DNA of 64,000 bases. Origin: Burkholderiaceae bacterium (GTDB taxonomy: Bacteria > Pseudomonadota > Gammaproteobacteria > Burkholderiales > Burkholderiaceae_E). The notes below the pieces were generated by a model. The model made no database searches. It was given only the letters and a program-made list of their open reading frames with translations, and was not told the DNA's origin. Position numbers and translations under genes: made by a program. Positions 39,555-49,535 of the stretch are shown piece by piece. Each line of letters opens with the position of its first letter. Position 1 is the stretch's first letter. The stretch covers positions 3,344,484-3,408,483 of the forward strand of contig JAOSJU010000001.1 in the NCBI GenBank assembly GCA_027493945.1, read 5' to 3'.

Positions 39555-39932
39555 GAAAGCCAAGCGAGTCAGTCGAAGGGAGGAATTCCCCGTAGCGGGT
39601 CAAATTCGTCTCTTCCGACGATACTTCGGCGCGTCGCCCTTCCATAGACTTCCTTTACAAAGGGGAGGTGACCATCGAATGTGGATCGACTCTGGCATGC
39701 AACGCGATGCCTCCTGCTGCGCTGTTTCGGCTTGCAGCGGCGCCAGAGTCCCATTTTCCCGCCATTGCCACTGCATGAAGTGATCAGTTCACTGGCGATC
39801 CGACTAAAGCTCTGCGAAGTCGAGCGTTGAACACACAAAGGTCGCGACGGAACAGAATTTGCGACGGGTGGCCATTCGAAAAGAACGCGGTTGCCCGAAC
39901 TCTCCTCAACTCCCTGTCAAAAAGAAGCCCCC
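39555..39932 (+). promoter_or_regulatory. Thiolase upstream region with regulatory module copy B
   Basis: No gene is seen in these 378 bp. The module at 39607-39702 matches the one upstream of MT1: the core 39607-39652 is nearly identical, with looser similarity through AGGGGAGGTGACCAT to TCTGGCATG. Within the core CGACG and CGTCG form an inverted pair. GGGGA (39662-39666) resembles half of a MalT box. It probably holds the promoter of the thiolase operon. The remaining 230 bp form an unusually long leader with no recognised element. Confidence 0.55.
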
Positions 39933-41111
39933 ATGCCTGAAGCATTCATCGTCGCCGCCCGCCGCACTGCCGGGGGGCGGCGCAACGGAGGCCTGTCTGG
40001 CTGGCATCCTGCCGATCTCGCCGCTGCCGTCCTCGACGCCTTGGTGGAGGACACGGGCATCGATCCGGCGGCAATCGATGACGTGATCATGGGTTGCGTC
40101 AGCCAAGTTGGCGAGCAGTCGGCGAACATCGCCCGCAACGCGGTGCTGGCATCGAGGCTGCCCGAGTCTGTCCCTGGTACGTCGGTCGACCGACAGTGCG
40201 GCTCATCGCAGCAGGCTTTGCACTTCGCAGCGCAGGCGGTGATCTCCGGCACGATGGACTGCGTCATTGCCGCCGGCGTGGAGAGCATGACGCGTGTGCC
40301 GATGTTCACTCCCAGTGAGCTGGCCCGTAAGGCCGGTATGGGTGTGTACATGAGCCCGCGCATGAGCGAACGTTACCCGGCAGTCCAGTTCAGCCAGTTC
40401 GCGGGCGCGGAGATACTCGCCCGCAAGTACGGTCTGAGCAAGCTGCAGTTGGACGAGTATGCGCTCGAAAGCCATCGTCGTGCCGCCCTGGCGACACGGG
40501 AGGGACGCTTCGAGCGTGAGATCGTCGAGGTGGAGACGCGTCGCAGCGGTGAGACAGTGGCGACCACAATGCACTCTTCCGACGAAGGCATCCGGTTCGA
40601 TGCGACGCTCGACGCTATTGCGGGTGTGAAACTGCTTCATGAAGGTGGCGTCATCACCGCTGCAAATGCCAGCCAGATCTGCGACGGTGCTGCTGGCGTC
40701 ATTGTTGTCAACGAGCGCGCCCTCAAGACATTCGGACTCAGGCCGCTTGCTCGGGTGCACCACATGTCAGTGATGGGTCACGACCCGATCATCATGTTGG
40801 AGGCGCCTATTCACGCGACCGAGATCGCGCTGCGAAAGGCTGGCCTGAGAATCCGGGACATCGACGCCTACGAGGTCAACGAGGCATTCGCGTCCGTTCC
40901 ATTGGCCCGGCTTCAGTCGATCGGCGCCGACCCGGAGCGGCTGAACGTCAACGGTGGCGCGATCGCCTTGGGGCATCCCTTGGGCGGGACCGGTGCCAAG
41001 CTGATGGCCACGCTGGTTAACGTGCTCGAGCAACAGAGCGGGCGCTACGGCCTGCAAACCATGTGTGAAGGCGGCGGCATGGCCAACGTGACGATCGTAG
41101 AGCGTCTATGA
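39933..41111 (+). CDS. Thiolase (acetyl-CoA C-acyltransferase)
   Basis: A 392-residue thiolase of normal length. The nucleophilic Cys is in [20 protein letters not shown] near residue 90, the catalytic His in [21 protein letters not shown], and the second Cys in [15 protein letters not shown]. It cleaves 3-oxoacyl-CoA with CoA at the end of a beta-oxidation-like route. The N-terminus [26 protein letters not shown] resembles thiolases acting on branched or ring-derived substrates, but the chain specificity is uncertain. A 76-bp part of this gene recurs upstream of MT1. It is the first gene of the island's main plus-strand run. Confidence 0.88.
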   Translation: MPEAFIVAARRTAGGRRNGGLSGWHPADLAAAVLDALVEDTGIDPAAIDDVIMGCVSQVGEQSANIARNAVLASRLPESVPGTSVDRQCGSSQQALHFAAQAVISGTMDCVIAAGVESMTRVPMFTPSELARKAGMGVYMSPRMSERYPAVQFSQFAGAEILARKYGLSKLQLDEYALESHRRAALATREGRFEREIVEVETRRSGETVATTMHSSDEGIRFDATLDAIAGVKLLHEGGVITAANASQICDGAAGVIVVNERALKTFGLRPLARVHHMSVMGHDPIIMLEAPIHATEIALRKAGLRIRDIDAYEVNEAFASVPLARLQSIGADPERLNVNGGAIALGHPLGGTGAKLMATLVNVLEQQSGRYGLQTMCEGGGMANVTIVERL

Positions 41112-41225
41112 GCGAATTGGCATGTTGATGTTAAGTGACTTCGAGTTCAGCAGGTCGGGCGATCCTGACCTCGGCGGTCGAAGGACTTGTTGTGTACGCA
41201 TTTCGATAGTTGGGGGGCTCAATTG

Positions 41226-42032
41226 ATGGAACCATTAGCCTATGTTCAATTGATGAAGGAGCGATACCAGTCGATCGGGTTTCCTGTCTATCAGTGGACG
41301 GTGAACGACGATGCGCCGTTGGTGCGATTGGCCAAGCCGCTGTCGAAGTCCGCCGTATCGATGCTGACGTCGGGCGGCGTATCAAAGAAGGGTTTACCGG
41401 GATTCAATCCGGATGCTCGCAATGACTTCAGGGTCGATGCGATCGGACGCGAGACGCCATCGAATGCCTTCAACGTGAACGACAACTTTTACCGCCATGA
41501 CTCCGCGGATCGCGATATCAACTGCATCTTCGCGATCGATAGACTGCGCGAGTTGGCGGAGTCGGGAGAGATCGGTTCCGTGACCCGCCATTTTTGGAGC
41601 GGATTCATGGGCCGCATCTATAAGCGCAATTATCTGATCGAAGAGGCCGCACCAGCGTTTGCGCGGAGATTGCGCGAGGACGGGACCCATGTTCTGGTTG
41701 CTGTGCCGGCCTGTCCGCTGGATCACCAGACTGTCGGCATCGTATGCCGCGTGGTCGAAGAAAGCGGCATTCCTACTGTGTGCGTTTCCACTGCTCGTGA
41801 CATCACAGCCCAAGTGAAGCCGCCACGCAGCCTGTTCGTCAATTTTCCGATGGGTAATCCGTTCGGCGCAGTCGGAGATGCCGCAACTCAGCGGACGATC
41901 CTTCGGCAGGCACTGGCGATGGTCGCCGAGTCGACCAAAGGCGGTGCCTTGGTCGATGCTCCTCTCGAGTGGCCCGAGCCGTTCGGCTGTTACCTCCCAG
42001 AGCCCGACCGCGAGTATCAGTTGCGAAAGTGA
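41226..42032 (+). CDS. GrdB/PrdB-like reductase family protein without selenocysteine
   Basis: A 268-residue protein related to the B subunits of glycine/sarcosine/betaine and D-proline reductases. Family strings are FRHDSADRDINCIFAIDRL-like (YRHDSADRDINCIFAIDRLR), GSVTRHFWSGFMGRIYK, VLVAVPACPLDHQTVGIV and PRSLFVNFPMGNPFG. True GrdB is over 400 residues and has selenocysteine. Here Cys163 stands in the VPxCP motif and no in-frame TGA is seen. Family enzymes attack a C-N bond and form a selenoether or thioether. Here a role in reductive cleavage of an activated acid is conceivable but unproven. The start ATG 41226 follows a G-rich site. An upstream TTG at 41187 is less likely. Confidence 0.7.
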   Translation: MEPLAYVQLMKERYQSIGFPVYQWTVNDDAPLVRLAKPLSKSAVSMLTSGGVSKKGLPGFNPDARNDFRVDAIGRETPSNAFNVNDNFYRHDSADRDINCIFAIDRLRELAESGEIGSVTRHFWSGFMGRIYKRNYLIEEAAPAFARRLREDGTHVLVAVPACPLDHQTVGIVCRVVEESGIPTVCVSTARDITAQVKPPRSLFVNFPMGNPFGAVGDAATQRTILRQALAMVAESTKGGALVDAPLEWPEPFGCYLPEPDREYQLRK

Positions 42033-42084
42033 CTCGCGTGCCCGACCAGGACGTTCATACGACTAACGATGGGGGATAGACAGA

Positions 42085-43409
42085 ATGAAGTTCTACAAAG
42101 TCGTTCCAGCAATTGTTGCCAGCGTGCTGGGATGGGTCGGTCTTCCCGCCCATGCAGCCGATCCGGACGTCGTGACCATAAAGGTTGGCGGCGTCCTGAC
42201 GTTGACCGGGCCGGGTGCATTCTGGCACCTGACCGGCGGCAAAGCGCAGATGGTGTTCTTCAAGCACCTGAATGAGCAGGGCGGCGTGCCATACACCGAA
42301 CCGGACGGCACGAAGAAGCGTTTTGTCGTGGACTACAAGTATGAAGATAGCGTGTACGACACCAAGAAGGTGGTGACTGCCTACAACCGCCTGAAGGAAT
42401 GGGGCGCGCATGTGGTCACAACGAGCGGAAGTTCGCCAGGAGCCGCGCTGGTTGCGCCGAGTGCGCGTGACAAGCTGCCTGTCGTCAACGATTGGTCTGT
42501 TCATCCCGACCCCGATCATTATCGCAATAACACCGAGTCACAGTACCTGCTTCCCAACATGCCGAGCAACGTCGATACGTCGGGCGGCCTTCTTTATCTC
42601 TACAAGAAGCACGTCTGGGAAAAGAAGCATCCTGGTCAGAGATTGAAGGTCGGTATCGTTTCGTTCGACAATCCCCGCGCCGGCTCTATAAGGAGCGCTG
42701 GGTCAGTAAGTTCTACGAGAAAATGGGTGTTGATATCGTCGGGGTCGCGCTGGTGCCGATGGCGCTGACGGACGTCAGCATCGAGCTCAAGCGGTTGCAC
42801 GAGGCGGGCGCGAAGGTAGTGCTGATCGATCACGTCGTCTCGGGTGCCAAGGTAGTGCTGGAGAATGCCGAGCGTCTCGGTATTCGCAAGGACTTGGACT
42901 TCATAACCTGGTATTTCACCCAACCGCAGTTCGCTGGGGCGCCGCAACTGTTCGATGGCGTTTATCACCCCTGGCCGGTTCCGAGCTATTACAGCGCTGA
43001 TCGCACGTCCGAAATGGAAGAGGTTGGCAAGATCTACCTGAAGGACGACTCGGATTACTGGGCGCAACATCTCGACGTCGCGATGCCAACGCACCTAACG
43101 ATGTCGTACGCCACTAACTCGATCAAGCAGGCGCTGGAGAAGCACGGGTTCAAAGGCCTGACAGGCGAGCGCATTCGAGGCGTCATGTTCGGCGCACGCG
43201 AGGTGACAAATCGCGGACTCTATCCACGGTATTCCATCGATCCTCAATCGCCATTTACTCTTCCCTACAACTGGCTATACAGATTCGACGCGAAGAGCAA
43301 GAGCTACGCTGTGCTCGGCAAGCCAGTCGCACCGGGTCCCTCGGAACTGCAGCCGCGCTGGAATCCCACTGACGATCCCTCACTCGTCGAAACCGGCTTT
43401 TATCGCTGA
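42085..43409 (+). CDS. Liv-type ABC transporter substrate-binding protein, frameshift near 42680
   Basis: About 441 residues across one missing base at 42675-42683. The N-terminal signal peptide MKFYKVVPAIVASVLGWVG...AHA ends near residue 24. The periplasmic type I binding fold follows: KVGGVLTLTGPGAFWHL, AYNRLKEWGAHVVTTSGSSPGAAL, then RLYKERWVSKFYEKMGVDIVGV after the shift. The family binds branched amino acids, amides, or aromatic and alicyclic acids. The downstream operon with an acyl-CoA ligase points to an organic acid. It lies 52 bp after the GrdB-like gene and is followed by a hairpin. Confidence 0.83.
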
Positions 43410-43428
43410 ACGTCGCTGCCGGGTCGCG

Positions 43429-43473
43429 ACCGGGACGCTACTTCGGCGCGCTACCACCGCGTTGCGTCCCGGT
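43429..43473 (+). terminator. Hairpin after the binding-protein gene
   Basis: ACCGGGACGC at 43429-43438 pairs perfectly with GCGTCCCGGT at 43464-43473, with a 25-nt loop. There is no U-run, so it is more likely a 3' stabiliser or attenuator. That would let the binding protein be made in excess over the permeases, as is usual for ABC operons. Confidence 0.5.
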
Positions 43474-43509
43474 TGTCCTTACCGTCGGAAACCGAAGGAC
43501 TCGATAGCC

Positions 43510-44404
43510 GTGTCAAGCACCTTCATCTTCAGTCTGTTCCCGAGGGATTGTCAGTGGCTGCATATACGCCTTGATTGGCGTCGGGTTCATACTGATCCGT
43601 AAAACATCGGGAGTCTTCAATCTCGCGCAGGGCCAGATCGTCATCTTCGGCGCTTACCTGTTTTATACGGTAGTCGTGACCCTGGGTATGGGTTTGTGGA
43701 CAGGTGTGGCTCTGTCTATTTGCATCGGCGCGGTGATTGGAGTCCTGATCGAGCGCTTCCTGATGCGCCCGCTTTACGGTCACGACCTGGGCGCCGCGAT
43801 TCTTGTGACACTGATGGTGGCACTTCTCGTTGAGGCAGTACTGAGCATGGGATGGGGTACGGCGTTCCTCGTCGCGCCGCGCATGTTCCCGAAGGAGGTG
43901 GCTTTCTCAGTTGGCGCAGCGACAATCAGTTACGATCAACTCGCCGTCGTGCTGGTTACGATCGGGATCTTCATTGTGATCGACCTTTTCTTTGCGAGAT
44001 TCAGGCTCGGCATGGCGATGATGGCGGTGAGTGAGGACCCAGTTGTGGCGCAGGGCCTTGGCGTCAAGGTTTCACGGCTCGTTGGCATCAGTTGGGCGCT
44101 CGCGTGCGCGCTCGGCTTCCTCGGTGGCATCCTGATTACCAACATCAGCGGCATCAGCTATACGATGGTGGAAATCGGGATCAAGGCGATCGCCGTGGCA
44201 ATCATCGGCGGATTCGAGTCGTTCCGCGGCCTTCTGTTTGCGGGCATCTTGATCGGGATCGGAGAGTCGCTTGCAGTTGCCTACGCGGACCCGCTTCTTT
44301 CTGGTGGGTCAGTGCGCGAGATCCTGGCCTACGTCATCATGGTTGTCATCCTTCTTTACAAGCCGTATGGCCTGTTCGGTTGGGTACGAATCGAGAGGGT
44401 ATAG
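43510..44404 (+). CDS. livH: Branched-chain ABC transporter permease LivH-type, frameshift near 43540
   Basis: About 298 residues from the GTG at 43510 once an extra C at 43539-43541 is removed, giving ...FRGIVSGCIYALIGVGFILIRKTSGVFNLAQGQIV, the usual LivH start. About eight hydrophobic helices follow. The permease signature is in EDPVVAQGLGVKVSRLVGISWALACALGFLGG. The inner-membrane channel works with LivM and the G/F ATPases. Without the correction, translation could only begin at 43571, losing the first helix. Confidence 0.82.
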
Positions 44405-44409
44405 GCGTC

Positions 44410-45446
44410 ATGCTTCCGAGTGGTGTATACAACCAAACGTATTCGCAAGACATTGCCGTCATGCGAACACGAACCCATAAGGTGCTCGCTGCCGTGTCTC
44501 TCCTGGCAGTGTTTGCGCTTCCGCAGCTCGCCGGCGCTGCGCTGACGAGCTGGCTCACGATGGTCATGATCACCATCATCGCTGTGCTCGGGCTGGTCGT
44601 TACTACCGGATATTGCGGGCAGATTTCGATCGGTCACGCCGCATTCATGGCCGTCGGCGCCTTTACCTACGCGCATCTGACGCGACATGGCGTTCCGTGG
44701 GTCGCTGCGATCATTGGTGGGGGCATCACGGCGAGCATGGTCGGAACGCTATTCGGGCTCTCCTGCCTGAAGGTCAAGGACCTATATCTCGCGTTGACGA
44801 CGCTTGCGGCGCAGTTCATCGTTCCATGGGTGATCATCGAGTACTTCGGGGGCGCGCGCGGCGTCGTGCCCGCTGAGGCAACGATAGGGGGATGGTTCTG
44901 CTCAAGCAGCACCACTTCTACTATCTAGCGCTGATTGTGCTGCTGGCAACAACGTACTTTGTCTTTAACCTTGGGCGGACCAAAGTGGGGCGAGCCTTCA
45001 AGGCGATTAGATATCAGGACAGCGCGGCGCAATCGATGGGGATCGACATTGGCCGGTACAAGCTCCTGAGCTTCACGATCGGATGCTTCATTGCCGGAAT
45101 TGCCGGATCGCTCATGGTTATTCTTATGGGTAAAGCGGACATCGAGTACTTCACGGTAAAGGACTCGATCTGGCTGCTTGCGATGCTTCTCCTGGGTGGG
45201 TCAGGATCGTTCGTCGGCGCATATTTCGGAGTTTTCTTCATCCTGGGGATATCCGAGGGCAGCCACCGGATTGTCTCGCTCGTTGCCGCCAACCTTCCGG
45301 AATATCAGGTTGCATTGTCGTCGCTTCCACACTTCCTGATGGCCTTGATCATCATCGTTCTGGTCCTGTACGAGCCACGCGGCTGGTATCACCGGTGGTT
45401 GACCTTCAAGGCCTCATATCGTGTGTGGCCGTGGGCCCATTGGTAA
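44410..45446 (+). CDS. livM: Branched-chain ABC transporter permease LivM-type, frameshift near 44888
   Basis: About 345 residues after restoring one G in the run at 44886-44890. Family landmarks are VTTGYCGQISIGHAAFMAVGAFTYAHLT, LKVKDLYLALTTLAAQFIVPW, and after the shift FNLGRTKVGRAFKAIRYQDSAAQSMGIDIGRYKLLSFTIG, the cytoplasmic EAA-type loop. It starts 5 nt after livH. The stop is 2 nt before the livG start, so the genes are cotranslated. Confidence 0.84.
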
Positions 45447-45448
45447 GC

Positions 45449-46279
45449 ATGGCGATGACGAAGGAGAGCAATCCGGCAGACCCCATAATCAGCGTCAGTG
45501 AGCTGGCGTTGCGATTTGGCGGAGCCGTCGCGCTAGACGGTGTGTCGTTTGACATCCACCGCAACGAAGTGCTGGCGATCATCGGCCCCAACGGGTCCGG
45601 CAAGACGTCGACCCTGAATTGTCTCACTGGGTTCTATCGTCCCCAGGGCGGATCAATCAAGTACAAGGACGTTTCGCTTCTCGGGCGACCCGCGCACGCG
45701 ATTGCGCGGATGGGTATCTGCCGCAGCTTCCAGAAGGTGGAGTTGTTCGCTGGCTTGACAGTGATCGACAACCTGATGGTTGCGCGCCATGTTCGCACCG
45801 GTCATGGCGTCCTGGCGGGCGGTTTGTTTTTCGGTCGCGCACGGTCACAAGACGTCGCAAACCGCCGCGTCGTTGAGGAGATCATCGACTTCATGGAGCT
45901 CGAGCAGGTGCGTAAGGCGACGGTGGGCTCGCTTCCCTACGGCCTGCGCAAGCGGATCGGTGTTGCGCGGGCTCTTGCGATGGAACCTAAAGTGCTTCTG
46001 CTGGACGAACCGATGGCTGGCATGAACGTGGAGGAGAAGGAGACTCTAGTCAGGTTCATTCTCGACATTCATCGCGGCGCTCGCTTTGGCTATGAGTCCA
46101 GCTTTCTTAACGAGGGCATTCGGAGCATCGTGATGATCGAGCACGATATCGGCATCGTGATGGACATTACGGACCGGATCGTGGTGCTGGATTTCGGGAA
46201 GAAGATCGGGGAAGGCACGCCACGGGAAATCGCCGAGAATACGGCCGTCATCAACGCCTATCTCGGTGAAGGCGTGTAG
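45449..46279 (+). CDS. livG: Branched-chain ABC transporter ATP-binding protein LivG-type
   Basis: A 276-residue ATPase. Walker A is GPNGSGKTS (about residue 46), the Q-loop is in ICRSFQKVELFAGLTV, the signature region reads GSLPYGLRKRIGVARAL (a weak match to the usual LSYG), Walker B is VLLLDEPMAGMN, and the H-loop is IVMIEHDIGIVMDI. The LivG-specific long C-terminal portion is present. Intact frame. It starts just after livM, and an acyl-CoA ligase gene separates it from livF. Confidence 0.9.
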   Translation: MAMTKESNPADPIISVSELALRFGGAVALDGVSFDIHRNEVLAIIGPNGSGKTSTLNCLTGFYRPQGGSIKYKDVSLLGRPAHAIARMGICRSFQKVELFAGLTVIDNLMVARHVRTGHGVLAGGLFFGRARSQDVANRRVVEEIIDFMELEQVRKATVGSLPYGLRKRIGVARALAMEPKVLLLDEPMAGMNVEEKETLVRFILDIHRGARFGYESSFLNEGIRSIVMIEHDIGIVMDITDRIVVLDFGKKIGEGTPREIAENTAVINAYLGEGV

Positions 46280-46296
46280 TGAAAGGGGAGGATATC

Positions 46297-48257
46297 GTGA
46301 CCGAAAAGGAAGCGTTGACGAGTCCAGCGACGCTTCCAGCGTACTTCGCCGAAAACGTGCGTCGCTGGCCACAGCGTGTTGCGCTCCGCCAAAAGGACTT
46401 AGGGATCTGGCTTCCATGTACGTGGTCCGAATGCTTCGACCGCGCGAAAGCATTTGCGCTCGGACTCAAGGCGCTCGGATTCCGGGGATGGGGATCGCCT
46501 GATGGTCATCGGCGACAACGAATTCGAAACGTACTGGGGCATGTACGGCGCCATGTCGCTCGGGGGCGTCGTCGTTGGTGCCTGGGTTGATGCGATGAGT
46601 GACGAGTTCGCGTACGTATTGCGCGATTGCGCGCCGAAGGTCGCACTTGTGCGCGACCAGGAGCAGGTCGACAAGCTGTTGGCGATTACCGAACCGCATT
46701 CGCTCGAAAGGATCGTGTATTGGGAGCCGCGGGGTATGAATGACCCGGAATACGTCGGGAATCCGCTGATCTTGAGCTTCGCGGAGGTTTCGGAACTTGG
46801 AGAAGGTAGTGAGCGTCACTATCCGCTCCTGTTCGAAGCGAGTATCGCAGCGATAAGGCCCGATTCGCCGGCAGCCATGTACTACACCAGTGGTACAACA
46901 GGCGGAGCGAAAGGAGTGGTCAGGACCCACGCCAACCAAGTGGCAATGGGAGTGCTCTTTCAGAAGTACTTTCCGGTCGACGTCGAAGACGAGATTGTGT
47001 GCGCATATTCGGTTGCATCGATCGGTGAGCCGGTCCTTGGTTCCGTGCGTAACCTGATGCATGGCGCCACGCTTCACTTCCCCGAGTTGCCAGAGACGTT
47101 CGAGAAGGATTCACGGGAGATCGGTCCGCGCTATCTCGTGAACCTGCCGCGTAACTGGGAGGATCTTGCCGCCCGAATCCGCGCGCGCATCGATGGATCG
47201 AGCCTTGTGACGCGTCGGCTCTTTGCCTTGGCGGTCAGCCTTGGCATGAGGCGGTTCCGTGCCGAACTGGATAACGAGCGACTTTCATTGTGGTTGCGGG
47301 TCGCCCATGCCGTCATGTGGGCGCTCGTGCTTCGGCCGAATCTCGATCGCGCGGGGCTCGCCAAAGTTCGCGCAGGAACCACGGCGGGGGTTCATGCTCG
47401 GGTCGCATACGTTCAGGTTTCTCAATGCCTGCGGTCTACATCTCCGCGAGTTCTACGCATCGACCGAAGTGCCGGCAGTCGCGACTCAGGAGCAGGGCAG
47501 CCTCAAGGAGCGTTCCGTGGGTCGCGTCATGGAGGGCATGGAGGTTCGAGTGTCGCATGATCGTGAGCTGCTGATTCGCGGGCCGCTCACGTTCGATCAC
47601 TACCATAACAAGCCCGAGGCGACGGCTCAGGTTCTCGATCGGTTTGGCTGGTACCACAGCGGGGACGCGGGACACGTGGACGACAACGGTTACTTATTCT
47701 TTCACGATCGGGTCAAGGAACTGGCGCGAATGGCAGACGGAACGCTGTTCTCTCCGCAGTTCATCGAGTCGGAGTTGCGCTTTGGAACCTACATGAAGGA
47801 TGGCTGGATCATAGGCGAAGGCCGCCAATTCATCGCTGCGGTCGTTACTCTGGACATGGAGAGCGTGGCACGTTGGGCAGAACGACAAGGCGTGTCGTTT
47901 ACGACGCAGATGGAGCTGTCGCAGATCGACGCTGTCAGCAAGAAGGTCGAAGAGGACATCCGCGCAGTCAATGAAACGCTGCCTGAGACGACTCGCATTC
48001 GTAAGTACATAGTGCTCCATAAGGAGTTCGACGCGGACGAGGCTGAACTAACTCGCACGCGGAAGCTACGCAGAGATACGCTGTTCAAGAAGTACAGTGC
48101 CTTGCACGAGGCCCTTTATTCGGAGCGTGCGCACGTCGATTTTGAAGCGACGTTTCGATACAACGACGGGACAGTCGCGTCCGTGCCGGTCCGCCTGAAG
48201 ATACGTGCGATTGAAACGGCGCTCGACAGAGCGACGCAGGCGTCCGTGGCAGGCTGA
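46297..48257 (+). CDS. AMP-binding acyl-CoA ligase (long-chain type), two frameshifts
   Basis: About 652 residues across inserted bases near 46485 and in the G-run 47386-47390. The adenylation P-loop is AAMYYTSGTTGGAKGVVRTH, A5 lies in REFYASTEVPA, A7 is GWYHSGDAGHVDDNGYLFFHDRVKELAR, and the C-terminal domain has TRTRKLRRDTLFKKY. The layout is that of FadD15/bubblegum-type ligases. GTG 46297 is chosen because AGGGGAGG lies just upstream. Its place between livG and livF is typical of transporters whose cargo is activated on entry. The natural substrate is unknown. Confidence 0.83.
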
Positions 48258-48259
48258 CC

Positions 48260-49054
48260 ATGGCGCACGTGTCAGTCAAGAATATCGAAGTCCGTTACGA
48301 GGGGATCATCCTCGGTGTCCGCAGCATATCGCTGGAACTGCCCGTTGGTAAGACGGTGGCGCTGCTCGGTGCCAACGGTGCGGGTAAGAGCACGACTATG
48401 AAGGCCATCTCAGGCCTGCTCCGCGCCGAGCACGGAGCCGTGACCCGCGGAAGCATACGGTTCGACGATCAGGAGATCGTTGGCCGTACTGCCGAGGAGA
48501 TCGCGGCGCTGGGGGTCGTACAGGTGATCGAAGGACGCCGTCTTTTCTCCCATCTTACCGTCGAGCAGAATCTGTTCGTTGGGGGAACGTTGTTGGATCG
48601 CGCGGCGCTCGCCGAGCGACTCACGATGATCTACGACCTGTTTCCAACGCTCAAGCGTCTTCGTTCTAACGTAAGCGGCTATCTGTCGGGCGGCGAACAG
48701 CAGATGCTCGTGACGGGACGCGCGCTGATGGCGCGACCAAAGGTTCTAATGATCGATGAACCGTCGCTCGGTCTCGCGCCAGCGATGATTCAAGCCACAT
48801 ACGCCAAGCTGGCCGAGATCCGGGCGCGGGACAATATATCGATATTGCTCGCCGAGCAGAACGCGAACATGGCCCTCAACTTTTGCGATCACGCATATGT
48901 CTTGGAGAACGGGCGAGTGGTGCTCGATGGAAGCGCGGAGCGACTTCGGGAGAACCGCGATATCAAGGAGTTCTATCTCGGCCTGAGCGAAATGGGCACG
49001 CGCAGGAATTACGCTCAGATCAAGCATTACAGTCGCCGCAAGCGGTGGATGTAA
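48260..49054 (+). CDS. livF: Branched-chain ABC transporter ATP-binding protein LivF-type
   Basis: A 264-residue ATPase. Walker A is LLGANGAGKST (about residue 35), the LivF-type VVQVIEGRRLFSHLTVEQNL follows, then the signature YLSGGEQQMLVTGRALM, Walker B VLMIDEPSLGLAPAM, and ILLAEQNANMAL. It begins 2 nt after the ligase stop. The tail after LGLSEMG is longer than usual (about 20 residues, ending KHYSRRKRWM), which is also seen in LivF proteins of ligase-containing operons. Confidence 0.9.
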   Translation: MAHVSVKNIEVRYEGIILGVRSISLELPVGKTVALLGANGAGKSTTMKAISGLLRAEHGAVTRGSIRFDDQEIVGRTAEEIAALGVVQVIEGRRLFSHLTVEQNLFVGGTLLDRAALAERLTMIYDLFPTLKRLRSNVSGYLSGGEQQMLVTGRALMARPKVLMIDEPSLGLAPAMIQATYAKLAEIRARDNISILLAEQNANMALNFCDHAYVLENGRVVLDGSAERLRENRDIKEFYLGLSEMGTRRNYAQIKHYSRRKRWM

Positions 49055-49077
49055 CCCAGAAAGTTGGAACCGGACGG

Positions 49078-49365
49078 ATGAATCAGCCACAGGACCGAGC
49101 TGGCATCGATGTACTGCCGTCGTGGACTCTGACCACGACGGCAATCTGGTGCGCAGACGCGAATCAGCGCGCAATCTTGATCGTCAAGGGCGACTGGTCG
49201 GCGTACTGCGTACTTCTTCGTGAACATGAGGCACGACGTATGGACCTTGCTGGCTGCAGGGGTGAAGCTTGCCGCTATTTGCAGGAATACCGTGCCAGGC
49301 TTATCGCCGAGACGCTGTCAAGCGAAACGAACTTTTCTGCGGATTCGGATGACGCCGGCAATTGA
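49078..49365 (+). CDS. Small hypothetical protein
   Basis: A 95-residue open frame, starting MNQPQDRAGIDVLPSWTL, in the 481-bp gap between livF and the SDR gene. No family is recognised. The composition is mixed, with four Cys, and no membrane segment or signal is visible. The ribosome site is weak. It could be a real small gene or chance coding. The rest of the gap (49366-49535) shows no gene and may hold a promoter for the SDR - MT2 pair. Confidence 0.35.
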   Translation: MNQPQDRAGIDVLPSWTLTTTAIWCADANQRAILIVKGDWSAYCVLLREHEARRMDLAGCRGEACRYLQEYRARLIAETLSSETNFSADSDDAGN

Positions 49366-49535
49366 GTTGGTGTCGAGAGGCCGTTCGGGTAAGTCGTCCG
49401 CTTATGGATTTGAGGTATTCGAGCCGGGCCTGTCGCATCCGGGCCCGCGCAGTCTCGCTCGTTGTCTGCGCTTCACCTACAGCGGTTCAGGCTGAACTTC
49501 GGTGACGAGCTAGTCGGTTTATTTGGGGTTTGGAT

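Noticed and set aside
41226..42032. Selenocysteine codon in the GrdB-like gene
   Set aside because: No in-frame TGA occurs before the normal stop, and the motif position is a Cys codon.
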